34,283 nt of DNA. It comes from Candidatus Methanoplasma porotermitis (GTDB taxonomy: Archaea > Thermoplasmatota > Thermoplasmata > Methanomassiliicoccales > Methanomethylophilaceae). A program made the translations under genes and the position numbers. The DNA is taken from positions 1 through 34,283 of the forward strand of contig JAITOF010000079.1 in the NCBI GenBank assembly GCA_031290095.1, in the 5' to 3' direction. The notes under the pieces are model-generated. The model searched no databases, had not been told where the DNA came from, and saw only the letters and a list, made by a program, of their open reading frames with translations. Positions within the stretch are counted from its first letter, which is position 1. Each line of letters opens with the position of its first letter. This document shows positions 26,222 to 32,232 of this stretch, piece by piece.

Positions 26222-26829
26222 CCAAATACTTTCGGCGCATTCCCGCATGCATGGACAGCATCGCCGCAACTGCCGAACGGGCTTCGAAGCGCATGGCCGA
26301 GATAGAGCTTGCACGCAATGCCGTCGTTGCCGAGTCCCGCGCCGCCATACGGGAGACTAAACGAGTCATACATGCCGTGCACGTCGGCGAAGACAGGGAC
26401 CTCCGCGCCATAAGAGAGGGCGCCGAGAGGCTCGTGTCCCTGACCGAGAGCGAACCGTCCGTCTCATACAGCGCAGTCGATGCTTTGGCAGAGTGCGCCG
26501 AGGCCCTGATATTGTGTTCGATAACGGACGAGGGGTCCGTTCCGTCCTTTGAAAGCCTCAGGATGCCCGCAGGGGCATGGATTCTCGGGTTTGCAGATTG
26601 CATTGGAGAGCTGAGGAGGATGCTCCTGAACGATCTTGCAACCGGCAACACCAGCCATGCGGAGGCGCTGTTCAAGACCATGGAGGAGATGTTTCACGCG
26701 CTGATGATGCTCGACGTGCCCGACTCCGTGCTCCCAATACGCCGGAAGCAGGACATCGCCCGTGGAATAATGGAAAGGACGCATTCCGATCTCACTTCGG
26801 CGCTTGTCCTGCGCAAATCGAGGACATGA
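26218..26829 (+). CDS. Translin-family protein
   Basis: The 203-residue, almost fully helical protein has the pattern of archaeal translin homologues, which are related to eukaryotic nucleic-acid-binding translin and TRAX. Visible features are an N-terminal coil of repeated Glu/Arg/Ala helices (RASKRMAEIELARNAVVAES), the middle block YSAVDALAECAEALIL, and LGFADCIGELRRMLLNDLATG, the most conserved translin segment. Homologues form ring-shaped RNA-binding oligomers; the role in archaea is unknown. It starts at GTG within a GTGA overlap with truA. Confidence 0.82.
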   Translation: MTKYFRRIPACMDSIAATAERASKRMAEIELARNAVVAESRAAIRETKRVIHAVHVGEDRDLRAIREGAERLVSLTESEPSVSYSAVDALAECAEALILCSITDEGSVPSFESLRMPAGAWILGFADCIGELRRMLLNDLATGNTSHAEALFKTMEEMFHALMMLDVPDSVLPIRRKQDIARGIMERTHSDLTSALVLRKSRT

Positions 26830-26870
26830 CGCGTTTGGCCACCGGGCAACGCAGGTACTAGCATCTCAAT

Positions 26871-27086
26871 TCAGACATCCCCTGTCGCAACCTTCAATAC
26901 GTCTAGGTTTTCCCCATGCGATTGTTCTCTGGCTTGGAACATGACAGCCCTTTTGCCTTCTGCAAATCCCCCTATGGGTGCAGTCTTGCCGACCCTTCGC
27001 CTTCCGTAAATCACGGCAAACTCGAACTTTCCGCCGCTGTGCCTGCTATCGATGGTATGCAACTCCGCTGTCCTTCAGATAAACAT
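26871..27086 (-). pseudogene. Truncated remnant of an archaeal ATPase
   Basis: From ATG 27086 the frame reads MFI, then TGA at codon 4, then RTAELHTIDSRHSGGKFEF and VIYGRRRVGKTAPI (P-loop), ending at 26871 after only about 70 codons. Intact relatives start M-F-I/V-G-R-E-x-E-L, so the TGA replaces a glycine codon by one base change (GGA to TGA). All domains after the first 65 residues are missing. This is the second decayed ATPase in the window and belongs to a different family from that at 18600. The remaining bases, 26830-26870, show nothing. Confidence 0.7.
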
Positions 27087-27087
27087 C

Positions 27088-27120
27088 GCCATGGATGGCG
27101 ATTGTCATAATGTTCATTAT
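27088..27120. repeat. Two short palindromes upstream of the ATPase remnant
   Basis: GCCAT-GG-ATGGC (27088-27099) touches the remnant's start codon, and ATAATG-TT-CATTAT (27107-27120) lies next to it in an AT-rich stretch. They may be operator relics of the lost gene. Bases 27121-27153 hold nothing else visible. Confidence 0.4.
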
Positions 27121-27153
27121 AATCGTGCATTGACAAAATATGTATTTGACGAA

Positions 27154-27954
27154 TCATGCTTTGATGTTGCGTTGCATTGATTCGTCGAACACCGCGTCAG
27201 CAATCTCCGCTATCTCCGCCGGTCGCAGATTCTCTATCCTCTCGTCCGCATACGGTATGTTCCCTTTGGAGATGCCAGCGGCCTTCAGCGACGTTCCGAT
27301 CTTCTTGCGACGATGGTTGAACGTTGTTTCGGTGACGCGGAAGAACGTCCTCTCATCCTTCACCGTGAACGGGGCGGGGCGGGGCACTATCTCGACGAGC
27401 GCCGAGTCCACCTTTGGGGCCGGGTTGAACCTGGACCGCGGGACGTTCTCCAATATCCTGCAGTCTGCCCGGTAGTAGAGGTTCACGGTCAGGCGGGAGT
27501 AGTCCGGGCCGCCGACGTCCGCAACCATTCGGTCGGCGAACTCCTTCTGCACCATCACGACCGCCTTCTTGAAGTCGTGTTCCAGCAACTTGAATATTAT
27601 AGGCGTCGACACGCTGTACGGCAAGTTGCTGACGAACCTGTCGAAAGGGGGGAACGGGACCTTTACTGCGTCTCCCCTTACCAGCGTCAGCCTTCCGCCG
27701 TACTTCTCCTCGATGAAGTCCGCCAAAATATCGTCCAACTCTATGCACGTCAGGCTGCTGGTGCGCTCCAGAATCCGCCCCGTTAGTATCCCTAGGCCGG
27801 GGCCCACTTCTAAAACCCTGTCGCCCTCGGAGACGCCCGCGAAATTCACATGCCGGTCGGCAACCCTCCCATCGGTCAAAAAGTTCTGACCCTTGCTCTT
27901 TTTCGGGACAATTCCGGTCGCGGCGATAAGCCTGCCGGTCTCGCTTCGGCTCAT
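27154..27954 (-). CDS. ksgA: 16S rRNA dimethyladenosine transferase (KsgA/Dim1)
   Basis: This enzyme dimethylates the two adjacent adenines near the 3' end of 16S rRNA late in small-subunit assembly. The 266 residues contain the N-terminal KKSKGQNFLTD, SAM motif I VLEVGPGLGILTG, the acidic CIELDD, motif IV NLPYSVSTP and the C-terminal FNHRRKKI. The ATG overlaps the stop of the DUF655 gene (ATGA). It is the last gene of the cluster starting at aIF1A. Confidence 0.95.
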   Translation of the reverse strand: MSRSETGRLIAATGIVPKKSKGQNFLTDGRVADRHVNFAGVSEGDRVLEVGPGLGILTGRILERTSSLTCIELDDILADFIEEKYGGRLTLVRGDAVKVPFPPFDRFVSNLPYSVSTPIIFKLLEHDFKKAVVMVQKEFADRMVADVGGPDYSRLTVNLYYRADCRILENVPRSRFNPAPKVDSALVEIVPRPAPFTVKDERTFFRVTETTFNHRRKKIGTSLKAAGISKGNIPYADERIENLRPAEIAEIADAVFDESMQRNIKA

Positions 27955-28508
27955 TTAGACACGAACAGATAACGCTTCTGCGTGTTGTCTGTGATCTCGA
28001 GGACTACGCGGGCGGCAATCAGCTTCTCAGGGTTCTTCACTGAAGCCCTGGTGCTCAGGTCCGTGAAATCCTTGAAGTGCTCGGTCGTGCGTGCCTTTAG
28101 AATGGACTCCATCGTCTTCTTCCCGAGCCCCGGCAACTCTTCCAAGAGGTGCTTGCGCATGGATATCGGCCCGGCGTCGTTGAAAAACCTTATGAAACGC
28201 GACTGGTTGGCCAACACTATCTCCGCCGTGCAGTACTCCAGCTCGGCCACCGCGCCGTGCGTGAGGTCTGACGGGCCTATGCGCCTCTTGACGTGGTCTA
28301 TGACGGTCCTCTTGACCGCGTCTTTGCCTATATACACCCTTTCGCCGATGTTGACGATCGAGCCTTGCTTGGGAACCAGCTCGAACAGTTTGAACTCTTC
28401 GTCGCCGAGAGCGTAGCATACAGGCTCCTTCTTCGCAAAATTACCGGCACCTGTAGTACCCTGCGCCAAGTAGTCCAATATGTACGCGTACTCTTCCAAA
28501 AGGCTCAC
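27951..28508 (-). CDS. DUF655 protein (OB fold plus helix-hairpin-helix)
   Basis: This is a conserved archaeal nucleic-acid-binding protein of unknown role, always near rpl21e, rpoF and ksgA in many archaea. In the 185 residues, an N-terminal segment (EYAYILDYLAQG) leads into an OB-like domain (FELVPKQGSIVNIGERVYIG). Residues near 120-150 hold the helix-hairpin-helix LLEELPGLGKKTMESIL. It starts with GTG at 28508, 19 bases after the rpoF stop. Context suggests RNA or ribosome maturation, which is inference. Confidence 0.88.
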   Translation of the reverse strand: MSLLEEYAYILDYLAQGTTGAGNFAKKEPVCYALGDEEFKLFELVPKQGSIVNIGERVYIGKDAVKRTVIDHVKRRIGPSDLTHGAVAELEYCTAEIVLANQSRFIRFFNDAGPISMRKHLLEELPGLGKKTMESILKARTTEHFKDFTDLSTRASVKNPEKLIAARVVLEITDNTQKRYLFVSK

Positions 28509-28527
28509 TCTCCCAGAGTGTATAAAT

Positions 28528-28845
28528 TCACAAGTATTTACTGACTACCTCAATAATCTTGTTTATTATTTCGGCGTCGAGGGTGACCCTCTCTTTCGAG
28601 AATATGGCGCGTACGTCATCGGAGTATTGTGGCACGAGGTCTGCGATCTTGACTGCGGCGTACTCTGTGACGCCGTGGATCCCCATGACTTCTGCCATGA
28701 GCGCCCTTGCGTTCTCCGCCGAGATCGCCGCTGTCTTCTGAGCATGCTCCATTGCCGCCTTCTGGGACGGGAGGAGTTCCCTGTCCAGGTTCTCAGCCGT
28801 AAGAAGGTCCCTGACCTCGGCCAATGTCACATACTGCTCAGTCAT
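28528..28845 (-). CDS. rpoF: RNA polymerase subunit RpoF (Rpb4)
   Basis: RpoF forms the stalk of archaeal RNA polymerase together with RpoE. The 105 residues match the family in length and in the helical HRDC-like tail. Start MTEQYVTLAEVRDLL, middle AAMEHAQKTAAISAENARAL and end DDVRAIFSKERVTLDAEIIN are typical. The ATG at 28845 is preceded by AAGGTG; the open frame reaches a TTG at 28860 inside rpl21e. The position directly after L21e is conserved in archaea. Confidence 0.9.
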   Translation of the reverse strand: MTEQYVTLAEVRDLLTAENLDRELLPSQKAAMEHAQKTAAISAENARALMAEVMGIHGVTEYAAVKIADLVPQYSDDVRAIFSKERVTLDAEIINKIIEVVSKYL

Positions 28846-28856
28846 GCGATGCACCT

Positions 28857-29153
28857 TCAATCGGAGTTCCTTACGAGGTGTTCCGGGCGGGCGACTACCG
28901 TCTTGGTCTTGTCCCCGTCCTTGACGCTCACTTCATACGCCGCGCCTCTGGCTCCGATGACGACTCCCGTGAGTCCGTGGAATCTGGAGAACGGTATGCC
29001 CTTGTGAACGCTCGGATCGATTATTATGTTGACCTTTTCGCCTTCGCTGAAGATTTGGAACGCTTTGGTAATCGGAGAGAGGCCGCGCGCCCTAGGTTTC
29101 TTCTGTAACAGCTTACGGGTCTTCGTCCTTGTTCCTTTGGATGCTTGCACCAT
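28857..29153 (-). CDS. Large-subunit ribosomal protein L21e
   Basis: This is a 98-residue basic ribosomal protein of archaea and eukaryotes. The typical start is MVQASKGTRTKTRKLLQKKP, followed by an SH3-like barrel with FHGLTGVVIGARGAAYEV and GDKTKTVVARPEHL. The ATG at 29153 follows the pus10 stop by one base and is preceded by GAGGGA. Longer frames upstream belong to pus10 sequence. Confidence 0.95.
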   Translation of the reverse strand: MVQASKGTRTKTRKLLQKKPRARGLSPITKAFQIFSEGEKVNIIIDPSVHKGIPFSRFHGLTGVVIGARGAAYEVSVKDGDKTKTVVARPEHLVRNSD

Positions 29154-29154
29154 T

Positions 29155-30399
29155 TTAATCCCTCGTTGGTTCTTGATAGTCGATCGATAGCACATCGAGC
29201 GTCTCTACGACGCATCGGACCCCTAAGGCATCCGAGAAGTTGGGGCTTGTGCGGCCTTCGTCGCCGGACACGAACTCCTTCACATACGTGCCGGACTCCG
29301 TGCTCAGGGTCAAATCGAAGACATCGTCGCCTACAACTTCCGCTTTCACCCAGCGAATCCCCCTCTTTCTCACAAGGTCGGCACGCCGGTGCTCAACCCT
29401 CTGCGGAGTCCTCTGGTCGATTTGGACGTTCTTGAACGATAATGCTACCTCATTTACTCTTTCTTTATTAACTTTACCCTGCGCCCTGACGCGTGCCTTA
29501 TAGGTTTTATCGGGGTCGGAACCCTTGTAGATCTGCACTGCCTCCCTGCTCACGAAGTGAAGGGCGCTGTATGCCGCCAAGTCTGACGCATTGGCCCTCT
29601 TCTCCAATTCGTCCAGGTCTATGCCCCTCTTCCGGGGTTTGCTTATCTCCAACACGAACGGCCTGCCGTCGCCGAGCATGCAGGCATCGATGTCCTCTCT
29701 GCCCATGCCATGGAAGAAATGTTCCTCCCCATGGCTCATCTCCAGCGCGACGTCGCCTATGACCTCTTGGACGGAGGTGCTGTACATCTTGCCCTGGCCG
29801 CCACATCTGGCACATCCCTTCCCATGGCATTCTCTGCAGGGCCATATGGTCTGAGGTATCTCACGGCTGAACTTGTTGTATCTTCCTGCGATGAATATCG
29901 GCGCGATGTCCAGCGACACGTCCGCAAAGCGCGTATCGACGCATGCCACCACCTGAGGGTTCTTGAATTCCACCGGGCGGTTTATCTTATGGATCGCCAC
30001 CTTCCCAATTTCCCTGTTGAGCTCGGCTTTTATGCTTTCAGAACTCGTCGGGCCGTGTCTCTCGACGAGGTCTTTCTCCTTGGCGGCTATCTCCGGCTCC
30101 ACCCTGGTGCCTATGAGGAAGTTGTCCGACTCGACGTCGTTCACCTTCTCCGCCGCCGCGTCTGCGAACCTGTCCAGAAGGTCGAAGACGTTTTCGCAGA
30201 GCGGACACGGGTCTGCAGGGGGGGCGTCGATGCCCCGCTCGGACAGTATTTCTCTTATCTCGATCCCGCGCAAATTGTTGGTCGTCCCCGTTCCAACCTT
30301 TCCGAACATGCGGCCGAGACATCTGTCGCACAGCCCCTCGCGCGCCAAACCTGCGGCCGCGTCAATATTGTCGATGATGTTGGATCTGAACTCGTCCAT
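29155..30399 (-). CDS. tRNA pseudouridine synthase Pus10
   Basis: Pus10 makes pseudouridine 54, and in some archaea 55, in the T-arm of tRNA. The 414 residues have an N-terminal THUMP-like zinc domain with cysteine pairs C24/C27 (LCDRCLGR) and C65/C68 (CPLC). A further cysteine cluster (PCRECHGKGCARCGG, 187-201) lies before the catalytic part. The catalytic aspartate is in GREDIDACMLGDGRPFVLE (D236 or D238). The start ATG lies nine bases after the KH-protein stop. Stop TAA. Confidence 0.94.
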   Translation of the reverse strand: MDEFRSNIIDNIDAAAGLAREGLCDRCLGRMFGKVGTGTTNNLRGIEIREILSERGIDAPPADPCPLCENVFDLLDRFADAAAEKVNDVESDNFLIGTRVEPEIAAKEKDLVERHGPTSSESIKAELNREIGKVAIHKINRPVEFKNPQVVACVDTRFADVSLDIAPIFIAGRYNKFSREIPQTIWPCRECHGKGCARCGGQGKMYSTSVQEVIGDVALEMSHGEEHFFHGMGREDIDACMLGDGRPFVLEISKPRKRGIDLDELEKRANASDLAAYSALHFVSREAVQIYKGSDPDKTYKARVRAQGKVNKERVNEVALSFKNVQIDQRTPQRVEHRRADLVRKRGIRWVKAEVVGDDVFDLTLSTESGTYVKEFVSGDEGRTSPNFSDALGVRCVVETLDVLSIDYQEPTRD

Positions 30400-30408
30400 T
30401 GAATCGCC

Positions 30409-30954
30409 TCAGAGGTCGAACCCCATCTCCGCTATCCTCAGCCTCGGGCGCTGGTTCTCAAGGTAGTGGTACACTGTGGCATGCTCGCTTCCGTTCAGTA
30501 TGAGCTCCACCGCATGCTTGGCCACAGGGAGGCTCACCGAGTTCCCGATGAGCGCGACGGTGTTTCCATAGACGCTCATGTAGCAGCCTGTGAGGTCCTC
30601 GATGATGGCTCTCGTCTTGCCTCCAGTGCCTATGAGCCTGCTCCTTATCCTTCCCAGCTGGTTCTTGTGGTCTCCGACTACCTCCTTGAGGTCAATAGCC
30701 TCGAAGTATTCGTCGTCCTCGAACAGCCTCACTGCGCGATCAGGGTTGAACCCCCTGCCGACCGCTTTGATGACGTCCATTATCTTAAGGGCCATAAGGG
30801 GGTCTGCGCCCTCGGCCTCCTCGTTGAACGTGACCACTCCCTCAGAGTCCACCCGGATGCGTATCCCTGACATCCGCTCTATGATCTTCTTCGTCTCTCC
30901 GTCCTTCCCGATCAGCGTTCCCACGCGGTCGGCCGGTATCCTGACAGACCTCAT
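30409..30954 (-). CDS. KH-domain RNA-binding protein (Dim2/Pno1-like)
   Basis: The 181-residue protein has two KH domains. The first has the GxxG loop in LIGKDGETKKIIERMSG, the second in RLIGTGGKTRAIIEDLTG. It is the archaeal counterpart of eukaryotic Dim2/Pno1, which works with Rio1 and Dim1 in 18S 3'-end maturation. In the window it lies directly between RIO1 and the later KsgA/Dim1 gene, which fits. Its ATG overlaps the rio1 stop (ATGA). Confidence 0.92.
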   Translation of the reverse strand: MRSVRIPADRVGTLIGKDGETKKIIERMSGIRIRVDSEGVVTFNEEAEGADPLMALKIMDVIKAVGRGFNPDRAVRLFEDDEYFEAIDLKEVVGDHKNQLGRIRSRLIGTGGKTRAIIEDLTGCYMSVYGNTVALIGNSVSLPVAKHAVELILNGSEHATVYHYLENQRPRLRIAEMGFDL

Positions 30955-31748
30955 TCCTCGTCCTCCTCTTCGTCATCCGCGCCATTTACGGCCTCTTCCT
31001 TAATCGTTTCCATGTCTATTATATCGGCGCCGCGGTTCTTGAAGAACCGGTTCACGTTCTTTATGTCTCGCTCCAACAGGTCTTTCGCATTGAAGAAGTC
31101 GTTGGTCATGGCTTGGCCGCAGTCGATCAGCACGGGCTCCCCCTTCACCATCAGGACGTTGTATTCGCTTAGGTCGCCGTGTACCAGACGTGCGTCCCTC
31201 CAGCCGTCTATGATGAAGGAGACGACATCGTCGTATGTTCCTGTGGGGTCGTCGAGAGGCACGTCCTTAAGCTGGGGGGCTGGGCCGTTCTCGTCCCCAA
31301 GATATTCCATTAGAAGGCAGTTCTTGTCGAACGTTATCGGCTCCGGGACCGGTATCCCCGCTTCCGAATAACGCTGGAGGTTCCTGAACTCCTTGTTGAC
31401 CCAAGCATATATCATCCTCCAGCGGTTGCCGGAGACGCCTTTGAACCTGGGGTCCCCTTCGATATACTTGGTGACCCTCTTGAACGTGGACGTGGACGTG
31501 CGGAATATCTTCAGAGCGTACGGGTTCTCCTCCTCGTCCTCCGTGTAGAACACGTTGCCTTCCTTTCCAGTCGATATGGGGTATTTGACGGAGTCGATGA
31601 ACCCGGAGGTCATCATGTCGTAGATCGTCATCAGGGTCTTCTTGTCGAAGACTTCTCCGTCAGTCTGCCTCTCGTCGCCTGTGCGGTTGGTCTTCAGGGC
31701 GTCTACGCGCCTTTCCAGAAATGAGTATTTCTCATCGTAAGACGGCAT
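30951..31748 (-). CDS. RIO1-type atypical serine kinase/ATPase
   Basis: This is a RIO family enzyme for small-subunit maturation. The 265 residues show the glycine-poor nucleotide loop STGKEGNVFYT, catalytic HGDLSEYNVL and the metal-binding IDCGQA in place of DFG. The C-terminus is strongly acidic (GADDEEEDEE), as in many RIO1 proteins. It follows the aIF1A gene by 11 bases and overlaps the KH gene. This aIF1A-RIO1-KH order is well known in archaea. Confidence 0.95.
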   Translation of the reverse strand: MPSYDEKYSFLERRVDALKTNRTGDERQTDGEVFDKKTLMTIYDMMTSGFIDSVKYPISTGKEGNVFYTEDEEENPYALKIFRTSTSTFKRVTKYIEGDPRFKGVSGNRWRMIYAWVNKEFRNLQRYSEAGIPVPEPITFDKNCLLMEYLGDENGPAPQLKDVPLDDPTGTYDDVVSFIIDGWRDARLVHGDLSEYNVLMVKGEPVLIDCGQAMTNDFFNAKDLLERDIKNVNRFFKNRGADIIDMETIKEEAVNGADDEEEDEE

Positions 31749-31759
31749 GCGCGTACCTT

Positions 31760-32089
31760 TCAGAATATGTCGAGGTTCTTAGGCACTCTGTTCTTCTTGC
31801 TGAGATTTACCGCTTGGGTCCTGGTATACCTGAACCTCACGTCGCATTTATCCGGCTGGAAATCCCATAGGGCGATTATGAGAAGGTCGCCCTCTCTTAT
31901 CCACATCCTTTTCTTGATTTTGCCGGGGATGCGGCCGACGCGGGACACTCCGTCCTCGCACATCACCTTTATCTTCGAGGCGCCGAGAAGCTGATCGGCG
32001 ATTCCGAACATCTCTCCCTCTTTTATGTTGGGGAGACGCACACGTGATACGTCTTCATCCGGACTCTCGAATCCCGCTTCTCCTGCCAT
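31760..32089 (-). CDS. Translation initiation factor aIF1A
   Basis: The archaeal homologue of eIF1A/IF1 occupies the A site of the small subunit during initiation. The 109 residues have an acidic N-terminus (ESPDEDVSRVRLPN), the OB fold (GASKIKVMCEDGVSRVGRIPGK, IREGDLLIIALWDF) and the C-terminal YTRTQAVNLSKKNRVPKNLD. It is the first gene of the cluster running to ksgA and is preceded by a TATA box at the leaderless distance. Confidence 0.95.
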   Translation of the reverse strand: MAGEAGFESPDEDVSRVRLPNIKEGEMFGIADQLLGASKIKVMCEDGVSRVGRIPGKIKKRMWIREGDLLIIALWDFQPDKCDVRFRYTRTQAVNLSKKNRVPKNLDIF

Positions 32090-32113
32090 GTTATCCTTGA
32101 GGCCATTGTGCTT

Positions 32114-32122
32114 GTTATATTT
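32114..32122 (-). promoter_or_regulatory. TATA box of the aIF1A-to-ksgA cluster
   Basis: AAAATATAA on the minus strand is centred 29 bases before the aIF1A ATG. No other strong TATA box is seen before ksgA, and most gaps are under 20 bases, so the eight genes may share this promoter. Confidence 0.5.
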
Positions 32123-32202
32123 TAAGGGTTATATCGGCGCCGGGCGAAACGAGCCGGACGGCTAGCAGAGTTTCCGATGCCGGCGCCGCCTTCCAGATAC
32201 CA

Positions 32203-32208
32203 TTAAAT
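32203..32208 (+). promoter_or_regulatory. TATA box of the XPD-like helicase gene
   Basis: TTAAAT is centred about 28 bases before the ATG at 32233, again the leaderless arrangement. Confidence 0.4.
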
Positions 32209-32232
32209 CCATGCCTTCTCTCTCTGAGCCGT

